64,000 nt of DNA, taken from positions 14,200,068 through 14,264,067 of the forward strand of contig JAOANR010000014.1 of assembly GCA_030278955.1 (NCBI GenBank), in the 5' to 3' direction. Within the stretch, counting starts at the first letter, position 1; every line of letters starts with the position of its first letter. Below the pieces are notes generated by a model. The model was given only the letters and a program-made list of their open reading frames with translations. It made no database searches and was not told where the DNA came from. This document shows positions 11,009 through 23,965 of the stretch, piece by piece. The DNA is from Hygrophila difformis. Lineage: Eukaryota > Streptophyta > Magnoliopsida > Lamiales > Acanthaceae. The position numbers and the translations under genes were made by a program.

Positions 11009-11526
11009 CTCTTCTGTCCCATTTAACCTGTATTGTTTAACTTTTGCACACAATTCAATGTTTTTTTTTCAATCGTTAATATCTCAAAATATGTACACTG
11101 AAAAATTATGTAAATTATACTCCCTCCGTTTTTTAAAAATTGAAACGGACCCGCAATTCACGCAGTCCAAGACACATTTTAAATCATTAATAACTCAAAT
11201 TCGGTACAAATGAAAATTCTAAAAGTTGAATATTTAAAAACTAATCGACGAGACGAATCTAACAAGATCCCACTTGGCTATATTTTAACTTGTATAACTA
11301 TGATAAACTTTAAATCAAAGTGCAAGTGTGAATAGTACCAAATTTCCCAACGTTCCAATTTATCAAGAACGGAGGGAGTATATTCTAAAACTACATGATC
11401 ATACGATTCTAATAAGACTCAACTCGATTATTTTTTTACAAATATATACTTACAATAAAATTGAGTCAAAGATGAACAATGAACAGTGTCAAAAAGTCAA
11501 ACAAGACATATTAACCACGGAGGGAG
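11009..11526. mobile_element. Stowaway-like MITE (outer), interrupted by a second MITE
   Basis: Outer ends CTCTTCTGTCCC... and ...CACGGAGGGAG are flanked by TA (11007-11008, 11527-11528), as for Tc1/mariner-type MITEs. Its two halves (11009-11119 and 11379-11526) match the uninterrupted relative at 30751-31014, including 'atatctcaaaatatgtac' and 'acaagac' segments. Confidence 0.75.
11120..11378. mobile_element. Stowaway-like MITE (inner), inserted in the outer MITE
   Basis: Starts CTCCCTCCGT and ends ACGGAGGGAG with TA on both sides (11118-11119, 11379-11380). 259 bp, non-coding. Its core 'aacaagatc...cttggctatattttaacttgtata' recurs in most MITEs of this window. Confidence 0.85.
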
Positions 11527-11528
11527 TA

Positions 11529-12321
11529 CTACTTTTTAAAAATAAAATCATTTTTTTTTCATTTGTATAGGACATTAATTTTTTTTTCCACTAAAAAATA
11601 ACAGATCTTGATTTGATAAAAACAAGGGTATTGTCCTCTAAATTGTCATATTCTTCCTAATTTTTTAAGGATTGGAGTTTGATCTAATCCTCAAAATTTT
11701 TACTCTTAATCTTGAAATGGGGTGTTTGAATCTCCTAAATGCTGACTAAAATTGACATCCCTGTTGCCACTCTTAAGAAAATATTTGAACTTAGTATATT
11801 TTTAGTCCTATTTTTCTCTAATTGCATTTTGCCTGGCGTGGCTTTGCTAAAAAACAAACAATCATACGGCACATACCCAAATACTTTTCTGTTTATGCTT
11901 CTTATGTTCACAAAGTTGAGGAAACAAAAGTAAACTAATACTACTACTAAAGTTAACCAAAGTTAGACAAAGGTGATTGGAATATCCTTGAAATGGGAAA
12001 AAATGGGGAACAAAATTAAATAAAATTCAACATAAAATAGTGAAACTGGATTTTAAAACTAAACATTACGTGTATACTCCTTCATAAAAGTCCTATATAT
12101 CTACTCATTATCAATTTTTTTTTCCGGAAATTACATTAAAAAGGAAAAAGGTAAAAGAAGAAGATTGAATAATTAAACTTAAAAAACACCGACATGGTTG
12201 GGTTCTCGCTTGACTAGAACATGGCAGCATGTTGCCTGATTGACTCGATTAGACAAATATCGATCTGTTCTGTTCTGCTGACGACATTCTAACCTGTACT
12301 ATCATCATTAAATTAATTAAA
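11529..12321. other. Intergenic, no gene seen
   Basis: A/T-rich DNA. No supported ORF, RNA gene or element end. Confidence 0.5.
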
Positions 12322-12323
12322 TA

Positions 12324-12583
12324 CCACCTCGGTTTAGAAATAGTTGTTATATTTGCATAGTTGTTATTATTTACTGAGCAACTTTGATTCAAATTTTTAA
12401 CACAATTATACAAGATAAAATATAGTCAAGTAGGATCTTGTTAGATTCGTCTAATCGCGTAGTTTTAGAATATCAAATTTTTATAATTTTTATTTTTATA
12501 CAATTTGAGATATTAAGCGTTAAAAGTGTGTATTGGATAACGTAAAATGCAGAAATGTTACAATTTTAAAAAAACGGAGGGAG
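12324..12583. mobile_element. Stowaway-like MITE
   Basis: The right end AAACGGAGGGAG|TA is canonical; the left end TA|CCACCTCGGTTT is diverged. The interior carries the family core in inverse orientation (gatcttgttagattcgtct). About 260 bp. Confidence 0.75.
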
Positions 12584-12585
12584 TA

Positions 12586-13742
12586 CTTCTATTTGAAATG
12601 CCCCAGGACGCATACGACATTAATTGCACAATGCTACAATCCCACTAGAATACTACAGTGAATCCAAAACACAGGAATTAGGGGAAAAATATACATATAC
12701 TATTAAAATGGTACGTAAAAAATACTAGATGTAAGAGGAGTTGTCTGTCGGCAACAAGATGATTCATTTCATGTAAGTAAATTGTAAAGCAAAGATTCAG
12801 ATATCAGAATGGTAGTCCTTTTATTACATTGGGTTGCCATTTTCATGCCTGTATGCAGACAAATCTCTTTGAAGCTGCAGCCTTAATTTGCTTTTACCTG
12901 AGAAGGGGCAGCTTTGGCTAAGCATCCTAGGGGCGAATTGTAAAACCAAACCAAATAAAGGTTATGTTATTTTCTAACAATATTTCCCGTAAATACTCCT
13001 ATATTAAAAATACATACTGTGTATATACTACTCCTATGATGGAGTAAATTTGATAGGCACCCCTTCCATTTCGCCAATAGTGTCACTTTATTTTTTTATT
13101 TTTTATTATTATTTTTTTCCGATTTGTGCAACTTTACTTACCAACAAAAATTTACTATTAATCATGATTGTATATATTACGATTATAAGTATGTTCTTGT
13201 TAATAATATCACGAGAAGGAGAGCATATTAATCATGATTGTATTACGATTATATTTATTGTAGTATTACTTAGTGTTGTGAATAGAAAAGAAAAGTTTCG
13301 GGAATGGGACCTTACCCAAGCGGTCATGTTTTCCGCCTTCCAACCAAAGTTTGGGGTCCCGATTCCCACCCGATCCCTTATCATTCCCCTTTATTCCCTT
13401 TGTATTTATGTGGCTTGGGCTCCCACACACCTTGTCGACACATAGTTGTCACCGTTTACCAAAAAAAAATTGTTATGGAGTATTTACTTTAGGGTATATA
13501 TGATTAAAATTTCTGTAGTGACAAATAGAATAGATTATTAATTTAATTTAATTTAATTTAGCGAATTAAACCAAACATGCCATGCGTATATTTGATTAAT
13601 TTAATTATCAAAACATGTTCATTTTTTTTATCCAGTTAAGATAATGTACATGCCATAAAACAGCTTCGACCATCCTTCTTCCCCCGAAAAAAGATAGTGC
13701 GCAGATCCCATACAGGTTTGTATGTGCATGCATGATGGCAAA
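12586..13742. other. Intergenic, no gene seen
   Basis: About 1.15 kb. A C-rich patch at 13300-13445 gives a short open frame without recognisable domains, which I do not accept as a gene. Confidence 0.5.
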
Positions 13743-13744
13743 TA

Positions 13745-14002
13745 CTCCCTCCATTTTCTTTAAATGTTACATTTCTCATTTGCACGTATGCCAATTTATA
13801 TTTTCGACAATTAATAACTCAAATTTGGTACAGGTAAAAATTCTAAAATTTTGATATTTAAAAACTACAACATGAGACGGATCCAACAAGATCTCAATTG
13901 GCAATATTTTGTCTTCTATAATTATAACAAAAATAGAAGTTAAAGTGCTACAATGAACAGCAAAAAAAGTCAAAACGCAACACTTTAAAAAAACGGAGAG
14001 AG
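13745..14002. mobile_element. Stowaway-like MITE
   Basis: TA|CTCCCTCCATTTTC at the left and AAACGGAGAGAG|TA at the right, 258 bp, with the family core 'aacaagatctcaattggcaatattttg'. Confidence 0.82.
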
Positions 14003-14004
14003 TA

Positions 14005-14903
14005 TTATTTATGTGATGAAGCTAGATAGTGTACAAATCCATGGCTGTTGACAGTGGTCGACAATGGTTTATGTGTTGCCTAACGTTTTTATGTGATGAG
14101 ATCGTACTATTATGTTATGAACACGTATCATTATATGATGATTAAATATGGACAACTGTTGTTAGCGATATTATTAGAATATAGGGTTATAAATTTAATA
14201 ACTGTTGTTACCAAAATATGTACAACTGTTGTTAGCGATATTATTAGAAAATTAGGGTTCTCAATTTTATAACTGTTGTTACCACTTACCACCTTCGAAA
14301 CCTACCCAAAACTGTCATCTTCCCCAAGAAAATCACGTCCATGGAGTTCGTCAATAATCTCGATAGAGAAACTTGCAAGGAAATTACGTCCATTGATAAA
14401 AAAAAAAAAAAAAACTACGGAAGAACCCAGTCAAGGTCATAGGGAGGGGGTTCGTGATTAATCCCTTGTATACATGTATGTGGTAGGATTCCGAGTTCCA
14501 ACGACCATGACTGTTGGCCATGGTTAAAGGTGGTTACATAGTACATTGTGTACTTGTATTATGTGATACATACAAGTGCTGCATATGATGTATACACCAT
14601 TTCATATAATGTAAGACTAAAAATTATTGTATATATCCAGACAATATGTCTAACTGTGTATAAATATGGAGTACAATTTTAAGCGTATACATTACATGAA
14701 AAAAGTTTGTATATGAAAGTCTGCACACCAATCCCTTCCTCGTATACTAATCTTTTGAACACAAAATAATGTCTTGTGTTATATTCACAGGAACAAGAAA
14801 ATTTTTGAGAAAACAACAAAATAGATCAGGATAAAATTTAGTGATTACCAGTACTAACTTTATAGTTAATCAACTCTGGTATCGATGTTACATGTAACAA
14901 TGA
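14005..14903. other. Intergenic; short local duplication
   Basis: A segment around 14155-14215 ('caactgttgttagcgatattattagaat') is repeated at 14222-14280, a local direct duplication. Otherwise no gene or element end was recognised. Confidence 0.5.
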
Positions 14904-14958
14904 TGATTGATTGACGAGGGATATATATATATATATATATATATATGATTGATTGACG

Positions 14959-14994
<36 letters not shown>
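14904..14994 (+). repeat. Duplicated (AT)n microsatellite unit
   Basis: TGATTGATTGACGAGGG followed by an (AT)n run occurs twice in tandem (14904-14946 and 14945-14994), with AT runs of about 13 and 16 units. Confidence 0.85.
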
Positions 14995-14998
<4 letters not shown>

Positions 14999-15209
14999 CT
15001 TAAAATTTTTTTTTTGCTCATACAGCCATGCAAGGCTAGTAAAGTTCCAAAACAAAAGGGAAATGAAACCAAACCATAAAATCAAGCCAAAATATAATCT
15101 AATATATGGGAAACCAGGTTCCAACCATATCTGCCTGAAGTATCGGTCTGATGGAATCTGGGGGAAAAACCCAAGTGGTATAGAACTGCTCCCTTTCTGA
15201 AAGGACTCA

Positions 15210-15931
<722 letters not shown>

Positions 15932-16079
15932 ATTTTCTATAATGGCATAACAATTGTCAGCAGGTGCAGGCAACACTAAAAATAATTTATAGTTCTTCGT
16001 AATCCGATTTCTATAATGGCATAACAATTGTCAGCAGGTGCAGGCAACACTAAAAATAATTTGTAGTTCTTCGTAAAGT
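15932..16079 (+). repeat. 74-bp tandem duplication
   Basis: Two copies with a period of 74 bp (15932-16005 and 16006-16079), each reading 'tttctataatggcataacaa' and then a cag-rich segment. They are almost identical, so the duplication is recent. Confidence 0.9.
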
Positions 16080-16921
16080 GATGTGTAAGCTTTATAAAAT
16101 AATATATAGATAGTAGTTTAACTTTTTTTTATGAGTTTTTTTTCATAAACTTCATTCATAATTTTTTTATACCCACGCATCACTTCCATATATAGATACC
16201 AATCATTTTTAAGGTGCCAGCACCAGCATACAAACGATCTCCGAAAACATCCCAATTATCGCCTGTAATTGCTTACATGCAAAGCATGAGTAATGGGTGC
16301 CACGTGGGAATGTAGGATATGAATGTCGTGTGCAGTCCATTCCTTCGGCCACCACTTCACTCATCCAATCACATTCCCCCAAACACGTTCTCACCACGCT
16401 TCCTTCCTTCCATCTTTTCCCTTCTCCTATAATAGGAGTATTATTTTTTTTAATATTAAATAAAATACCTAGATTATATAAATAATAAGACCAATTTAAG
16501 ACCCAATTAATTCCCATGTTTAATTTAGGTACCCAATAATTAAAATCATTTTAAAATGTTCCTGAAACGGTAAGTGCTTAAGCGTTACACTTACACATTC
16601 TTTAGACAGGGGTCGCCCCCAATTAAAAATCAGCCCCCTCACATGAGCCGTGTCAGACGTGGACCCCACGCACCACCTCCCCCATTACCTGGCTCCAACT
16701 CTTTCCAACTGTTTTTTCACCTTTCCCACTGGAGCGTGTACCGCACACTCCGGTGATTGGCGCGTGCGCTGCCCCACTCTTTCACCAGTCTTCCGATTTC
16801 CGACTTCCACCACTCCACTGTGCAACCACGTTCACCCTCAAATCTCGCTCCTAATTTCTCTTGTTTTTTTTTTTTCAATTTTTAATTTTTAATTTAAATA
16901 ATTCCTGTACTTTTCTCTTTC
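16080..16921. promoter_or_regulatory. Upstream region of the 17131 gene, with a G-box
   Basis: Non-coding. GCCACGTGGGA at about 16300 contains a perfect G-box (CACGTG), a plant bZIP/bHLH site, some 830 bp before the start codon. 16610-16840 is C-rich and depleted in A/T compared with the surroundings, as expected for a promoter or 5' region. Confidence 0.45.
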
Positions 16922-16929
16922 TATATATT
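16922..16929 (+). promoter_or_regulatory. Probable TATA box of the 17131 gene
   Basis: TATATATT follows a CT-rich run and lies about 200 bp before the ATG at 17131. This leaves a 5' UTR of roughly 170 bp. Confidence 0.5.
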
Positions 16930-17130
16930 TGGATGGGCCCATGAGATTTTTCTGCAATTTAAGTGGTGCCATCTATCTATAATTAAACCTTCAAGAAGCA
17001 GCAACGCCCCATAATCCGCCCCCCCTTCAAAATACCCGCCTTTTCAGCTTTGAGCTTCCATTGACATTTAGTTTATGCTTTCAAGCTTCTTTGATTTGGG
17101 CTTATTCTCTTTCGTGTTGATTTTGTTTCC

Positions 17131-18739
17131 ATGGCGCAAGATTTGGATGACGGAGAGTTCTGGCTACCTTCCGAGTTTCTCACCGACGACGACCTGCTCA
17201 CTGATTTCAAATCCCACCAGAAAGGGTTCGGTGATTTCTCCCCGGGCTTCGGTTTCAACTCGGATCTGAATTCGCCTGGCGAGTCGGTGACCGGCTCGAC
17301 GGAGATGGAGAGCGATGAGGACGATTTCATCACTGGCTTAACTTGGAAAATGGCGAACGCTTCTTTTTTACATGACTCGAATCAGAATCCCTCTTCCGAC
17401 TACGTTTCTAAGGTATTTTTGGGGTTTACTTTATTTACTCTGTTTCTAGAAATGATTTTGTGCTAATTTGTTTTTTGGGGTTTATCTAGGGATGGAAGCT
17501 CTCCGGATCGCCGCAGTCGACTCTCTGCGGGTGCAAGCCGGGGTCCAGCCGAGGCAGCCCTAACAGCGCCTCTCGCGTTTCTTCCCCACCCGATGGGAGG
17601 GATTTAGGGTGGGATTTGCTTTATGCAGCTGCAGGCGAAGTCGCCAGGATGCGAATGATTGAAGAGGCTGCCTCGTATCACTCGACTAAACAGCACTTTC
17701 CGCCGCCGAAACCCAGCCCTGTGTCCATTCCGGTGGAAAAACCCGTTGCCGGTGGATTTTTCCCTAATCAAATTCAAAATCAACACCGCCTCACCTACTT
17801 GCAGTTGCAGGCTTCCCAGGTTAGCACTTTACCCTCTTTTCCCCCTTTCTCTCTTTTTCTACTTAATTGTTTTACTAAATTAGTGTTGATTAATTTTAGC
17901 GGATGAAACAACAGCAGCAGCAGCAGCAGCAGCAAATGATGAGAAGCGGAGGCTGGGGACAGGGGCGGATGGACTACAATTTCAACAACGGAAGGGCTGT
18001 TGGTTCGGGAAGAAATCAAACTTTGTCGACTGCCGCCTGGCCTACTTTGCAGCAGTCACAACAGCAGCAGCAGCAGCAGACCGGTTCTGGGATGAGGGCG
18101 GTTTTTCTCGGTGGACCCGCGGCTAAGAAAGAGCGTACCGGCACCGGCGTGTTTCTACCGAGAAGGGTTGGAACGAATCCTCCCGAAGTCCGCAAGAAAT
18201 CTGGTAATTAATAGTCATACCTATATTCTCTGAAATATGATATAGTATGATCTTGGCTTCTTGTCGCATGGGCTGTGTAGTCCACCGTTTCGTGTTTTGG
18301 GGGTTTTTAATTTCTCCCTTTTCCTTTCTTATCCTTATTTGGTTTTGCTTCAACAAAATGGTACTGCGAGTCTCTATCCTCAGTTTTACCATATCTTGAT
18401 TTGTCTGGACTTCCTTTTGTCGATTCATAGGTTGTTCTACTGTTTTACTGCCGGAGAGAGTTGTCCATGCGCTGAATCTGAATCTGGAATCCATCGACGC
18501 CCGTAGCCTCGGAAACTACACTTCTGAATATGGTTAGTACAGCAAGAATGATTTCTCATCCAACTCTTTATAGTGCTTTTCTTTAAACAAAATTTAAATT
18601 AGTCCTAATTCTTGCAGATGCCAGTTTGAATTTAAACCAGAGAAACAACAATGTCTTGATACAGGAGAAGAGGAATCTTCTCCCACAGCCAGTGATGTAT
18701 AATCCTGAACTCAGGCTTCCACAGGAGTGGACTTATTAA
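17131..18739 (+). CDS. Plant-type conserved protein of unknown function, polyQ, five exons
   Basis: Proposed exons are 17131-17412, 17490-17819, 17900-18203, 18431-18532 and 18618-18739, all with GT-AG introns and phases that keep one frame; the total is 1140 nt, 379 residues. The start is the first ATG of the open frame (MAQDLDDGEFWLPSEFL). The N-terminus is acidic. The middle holds a helical stretch (AAAGEVARMRMIEEA) and a QLQASQ segment. Exon 3 has two glutamine tracts encoded by CAG runs, then AVFLGGP and GTGVFLPRRVG. Exon 4 has STVLLPERVVHALNLNLE, and the protein ends LPQEWTY. The GVFLPRR and LLP-RVV-ALNLNL motifs are familiar to me from a plant-only family with no established function. 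No catalytic site, membrane segment or signal peptide is seen; a nuclear or cytosolic regulatory role is only a guess. No transposon interrupts it, and it is the one confident host gene here. Confidence 0.88.
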
Positions 18740-19955
18740 TGTCTCATGAAAACGGGCGTTTTCAAGGGTGTGCCTTTTTGGAATGGGTTGGGTTTTCAGT
18801 TCAAAAGGATGATGATCATGATAGTAATAGCTTTTGTGACAGGTCATTAGCGTTGTTAGATTAGGACAGCAGTGGCAAGTAATTAAGTAGATGGAAATGA
18901 AAAGGGAATGTTAGTAGCAAGAAAATGATGATTATTTTTTTTTTTTTTTTTTTTTTATCTTACATATATTTTGGGAGGTAAAATAAAGGTGAAGTGTCCA
19001 TGGCTGAAGGAATGAAGGAAGGAAGGGAGTAATATTTTGTTTGGCTCGAGGTACTACTCTACAGTTTACTTCCAAGACAGTTTGTTTCCAGTTTCTGGCT
19101 CCTGATGGATTTTCGAAGAAGGAAGCAATAAAATAAAGGGTCATAGTAGTATTATTTTGGTAGTCTGGTTTTTTTTCTTTTTCTATTTTGCGGGTAGTAT
19201 TGATTAGTATTTTACCCTCAGAAAAAGGGTTTGAGTTGGGGTCTCGTTTTGGTTGAAACTCCATCTCTGTTTTGCCTAATTATTAATACTAGTTTATTAC
19301 TATTGCTGGAAAGAAGAATGGGTTTGTTTTGTAATGAATGTCCTATTAATAAAGAACCGAAAATTCAGCCATTTTCTTGAGATTATTATTGTGTTTATTG
19401 AGGCAACAACAACCATGGAAAGAAGCAAAAGCTGTTTCAGAGCACAATAACCATTAAGCCCTTTTGCACATGCTTTGGTGCATTGGCTTTTGACCATATT
19501 TTTTCTCTGTGCATTGATGCCCTTTGCTGGGTGTGGGTTTATTTTGGTTTTCCCTTAGCTGGCTTTCTTTTTATTAGTATTACACAATAATAATCATCTG
19601 TCATTCGATGAAAATCATTAAATATAGCATGTTGTTGTGCTGTATTGGAGTGTAATAATATTCGATTACTTTTAATATTTCAAACAATAAGATATTTTTT
19701 TCTTTTTCTTTTTTTTTAAAAAAATTGAATTTTTAATATTGTTTTTTGAATTTTAATTTTACAACAATAGTTTTTTAAGAATTAGCTTCTCCTGAACAAA
19801 AACAGCAAGGCAATACAGCACTGTCTATTTTTAAAATTTGAAATTACGTACGTCGATTGCAATTTGCAACTTTTGACAGAAATGCTAAGTGAACTTAATT
19901 ATAGTTATATTTTGTTTTAGATTTATATTTAGATTTATCTATTATCCATACTAAG
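18740..19955 (+). other. 3' UTR and downstream intergenic DNA
   Basis: The first several hundred bases are likely the 3' UTR of the upstream gene, with a T run at 18936-18957. No convincing further gene. T-rich runs continue to 19740. Confidence 0.5.
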
Positions 19956-20594
19956 TAGGGGTGGGCGTCGGGTCGGGTTTGGTGGGTTCGGGTTAATCGG
20001 GTTCGGGTAGAAAAATAAATTACCCGCCAATTACCCGACATTGGTGGGTACCCGACACGATCGGGTCGGGTACCCACTCTTTTTTCTAAAAAAAAAATAA
20101 AGAAAAACTTTTTTAAAAAAAACAAATTATTAAAGAAACTTTGATAAATTCAATAATCGCATCATGATTTACTATTTACGAATTAATAAGAATGAGAACA
20201 TATTCATTTATTAACGAATAAAAGACAAGAATTGACTAATAATATTTCAAAAAAATAGGGATTGAGGTTTTACCCTTTTGGTTTGCATAAAATTATGTAA
20301 TTAGAAATACTAAAAAACAAATACTCTCTAAATTGTGGGGAATCTTTTTTTTAAAAAAATAGACATTTTTTAATAAACAAAATAAAATATTTTTTAAAAA
20401 AAAAATCGGTTAATTCGGGTACCCGATCGGAAAATTCGGGTTCATTTGTAAAATTCGATACCCGACCCGATCTACTAATTTCGGGTTCGGGTACCCGACT
20501 TCGGGTTTTTTCGGGTTCGGGTACCCAACCCGATCCCACTATTTTTCGGCTTCGGATCGGGTACCCGATTAACCGCCTCATTTGCCCACCCCTA
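19956..20594. mobile_element. Putative hAT-like MITE with CGGGTTCGGGTACCCGA repeats
   Basis: Terminal inverted repeat TAGGGGTGGGC at 19956 and GCCCACCCCTA ending at 20594 (639 bp). Both subterminal regions are packed with overlapping CGGGT and GGGTACCCGA motifs; the centre is A/T-rich. No clean 8-bp target duplication was found. The TIR sequence resembles plant hAT-type MITEs. Confidence 0.6.
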
Positions 20595-20912
20595 AATTCC
20601 ATAGTGCAGAGATGAAGAAATAAGGCGGTCTGGTCATTATGCTAAATTTTATACTACTATTTTAATATCGGCAGAATGTGTTGTATTTAGAATTTTTGAA
20701 ATGTTTTTTAAGTTTGTCATAATGTAATGCATATTATTTTTTATAATATTTTTTTTAATTTAAAACTATATTACAAAACAATTTTTATAAATTATATTAT
20801 GCATTTACAAAACACTCAAACTGCACCCTCTACATTCTTATAGGTATTATATTTGGATTAATGGATTACATACCATCTTTGTGAAAGAAATAGGACTATT
20901 TGAAGATAAGGT
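20595..20912. other. Intergenic, nothing recognised
   Basis: A/T-rich, no gene or repeat ends. Confidence 0.5.
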
Positions 20913-20913
20913 A

Positions 20914-21167
20914 CTCCCTCCGTTTCCTAATAGTTAGAATGTTTGAAAATTTAATACTATTCACACATATTTTGACTTAAAATTTTATAGTTATACAAGT
21001 TAAAATATAGTCAAGTGGGATCTTGTTAGATTCGTCTCATCGAGTAGTTTTTAAATATCGAATTTTTAGAATTTTTACTTATACCGAAATTGAGCTATTA
21101 ATGGTGTAAAACATGCATTGGACTGCGTACAATGTGTTCAGTTTTAATTTTTTGAAAATGGAGGAAG
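20914..21167. mobile_element. Stowaway-like MITE
   Basis: TA|CTCCCTCCGTTTCC on the left, AATGGAGGAAG|TA on the right, 254 bp, family core in inverse orientation. Confidence 0.82.
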
Positions 21168-21169
21168 TA

Positions 21170-21847
21170 TTAAATTATTAATATTGGATAACCAAGACAA
21201 GTTTTACATTTTCCGGATATAGTATTTCCTATTTATAAATTTCTTTTTTTCATCTTTATATAATTTCCTTTTTTTTTTTGAATTGATGTATGGTAAAGAT
21301 TCTCACCATTCATTTATCATAGTTCGGGCATAAATTGAGGAAAATACAACGCAAGGTTAGTTAAAAAAAATATTAACCAAATGAATTATAGTCAAATCAA
21401 ACAACTTATATTCATTTTGATTTTTACTTTGGGTTCACCATACATAAAATAAAATATAATCACTTATCCCGTCCTAATCTTTGGTTAATGAAAATAAAAT
21501 ATAGTACTACTATATTTTTTTTATGGATAATAATGCCACCTTCGGCGTTGCCATTTCTAAATATATTTACAGACCGAGGAAGAGAATTTAATTTCTATAT
21601 ATAGCGTAGCTAATGTACTTGTCTATGCACAATGCCACATAAAGCGATGTGGGATGGGATCCACTCTCAGTTTCAATTTACATCGACATGCAGTGATTAA
21701 CTTATAATCCAATGTCATATGGCGCTTTTCTATTTAGATAAATGTAAATCAAATTGTCTTCCCCACTATCACATTTCTTTCTACTTCACATGTAATGAAT
21801 GTAGGATTATTTCACTCATGTAGTATTTATCTTTCTCATTTATTTCA
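21170..21847. other. Intergenic, no gene seen
   Basis: A/T-rich DNA without supported ORFs. Confidence 0.5.
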
Positions 21848-21849
21848 TA

Positions 21850-22107
21850 CTTCCTCCGATTTTTAAAGATAGCTACAGACTCACTCAGCACGCAGTCCAA
21901 TGCACATTTTAAACCATTAATAATTCAAATTCGGTACATGTAAAAATTCTAAAAGATCGATATTTAAAATCTACAAGACGAGACAAATCTAACAAGATCA
22001 CACTTGGCTATATTTTAATTTGTATAACCATGAAAAAACTTTAAGTCAAAGTATATAAGTGAACAGTATCATTAGTCAACAGTAGGTAACAAAAAAAACG
22101 GAGGGAG
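21850..22107. mobile_element. Stowaway-like MITE
   Basis: TA|CTTCCTCCGATTTT on the left and AAACGGAGGGAG|TA on the right, 258 bp, family core in the same orientation as the copy at 11120. Confidence 0.85.
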
Positions 22108-22109
22108 TA

Positions 22110-22582
22110 TATTTAATGTAGGATGATTTATTTCTTGGGGTGATCTATCATCTATGCTTCGAGGCGAAGGCTCATATAATACATAGGTGGGACACTCCAA
22201 AATTTAAATTTCCTCACTATTTCATGTGAATTAAATCACATATAAAACTAAAACCTGTAAGTAACGTGGACGTGCACTCTTTACAAAGTATAGAAACGTA
22301 AATGCAAATACATATTTGAATTTGAAACACAAGCGCTTTATTTTATTTTATGTGTATTTTATTTGTATCTTTAGTGCATTTTCTTGGGTCCTTTTCACTC
22401 ATTTATTGTAGACTTGTAGTGGAAAAGTTAAAATAAAAATCTGAATGAATCAAATTAGATTCAAGGGAATAGTGGTGTCCCATCACCCCATATCGCTTTT
22501 TTTTTTTTTTTTTTTAAATAATTTATTTAGGTGGTTTAGTTATTATTGATGGGATATTGTGATTGAAATGATTTATTCCATT

Positions 22583-22584
<2 letters not shown>
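22110..22584. other. Intergenic, no gene seen
   Basis: A/T-rich with a T run at 22497-22515. Confidence 0.5.

Positions 22585-22633
<49 letters not shown>
22585..22633 (+). repeat. (AAT)n microsatellite
   Basis: About 16 perfect units. Confidence 0.95.
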
Positions 22634-23509
22634 GTGGGCAGCATGTTTAGATCAAAGCCCACGTCTTTATGCCTTGGCTTGTAGGGGACACCCCCAAGCC
22701 CCCAATCTTGGGCAAAAAACAAAAAATATTCCTAGTACCTGTAAAACCAGATGTCATAATTGTGTTTAATTGAAAATTAGGACAACTAATCCTAAGTAAT
22801 TTGGGCGTCCTAATATTCAACGTTTGTTCAACAACTATCCGAATCGAGGCAGACCTTTATGGCACACATCATAAATAAATACAATTTGGGTACCATTTGT
22901 TTCTGTCCAGACAAAGGCATTTTTTAATTCAGTTCTTACGTTTGTGTAATAAAAAATTTACCACTAATTGATTGTGATGAGCGAATTGCATTTTTTTTAA
23001 TTAAATGTTTTTTCTAGCAAGTATTTTAACGTTGTGGTCGATTTTTCAAGCTGACATTTCACCTGTTTGCGAGTAGGGTATGGTCTGGAAGTGAAATTAT
23101 ATTTTCAAATATTTTGGTACACCAAACTGTTGTCTTTTTTTACCAATCATTTGGATTGTCTTCTTTTTTATGTTTTTATTTATCTTAATTGTAACGAATC
23201 TTTGTACCCTCGAATAAATAATTTAAATTTACAGAAAAATTGTTGTGTGTTCGTTTGAAATTCTTGACATGAATTATTTGTACAAACATGCAAGTTGAAT
23301 GCTACCGACAATTTATGTAAGTTGAAAGAATACTAGAAAATGGACCATGTGTGTGGTCCTGCGGATTTACTCTTTCAAACTGTACGTGGGCGTTTCATGG
23401 GCTAGTTATTGGGCCAGGCAGTTTAATTTTATGGGTTTGATTGGGTTCATGGCCCAATTTAAATCGATATACCCTTATTCAATGTAAGGCTTTGTGACAG
23501 GCCGTTTAA
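22634..23509. other. Intergenic, no gene seen
   Basis: No supported gene. A short frame at 23067-23258 has no recognisable features. Confidence 0.5.
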
Positions 23510-23962
23510 GGGCGTGTTTGTTTTGGGTTTTGTAAAAAATGAGAAATTAGTAGAAAAAGGAAAAGGAGATAGAAGGAGAATTCAAAAATAAAAGCATCCC
23601 AAATAATTGTTTGGATTGAAATTATTAAAGTTATTTTTCAAATGAAACATGTTTGGATGAATTATACGTAAAAAGACTTTTTATACATTAAAATTAAATG
23701 GGCATAAATCTTATAATGGAGTAATATTTAGTGTTGATTTTATTTCCCTATTAGATATGAATATTTTTGTATTTTTATTCCAAAATGACTTCTCATTTTT
23801 CTAAAAGTAACTCCCTACTTACTTAAAAAAAAAAGAGAATTTTAATTTTTACTTCTCCTTTTACTTTTTCAAAAAGGCAAAACAAACAATAAAAAAATTA
23901 AAAAAAGGACTTTTTGGTGAAGAAGAAGTCAAAAGAAGAAAAAATGTAAAACAAACAAGCTC
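23510..23962. mobile_element. PIF/Harbinger (Tourist-like) MITE
   Basis: Ends GGGCGTGTTTGTTTTG and ...AAAACAAACAAGCTC form imperfect terminal inverted repeats, each flanked by TAA (23507-23509, 23963-23965). TAA/TTA target duplication with G-rich TGTTTG termini is characteristic of PIF/Harbinger MITEs. 453 bp, purine-rich interior, no ORF. Confidence 0.65.
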
Positions 23963-23965
23963 TAA

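Noticed and set aside
13050..13445. 131-codon frame on the + strand
   Set aside because: Starts in a T-rich run giving hydrophobic filler and has no domain or splice support.
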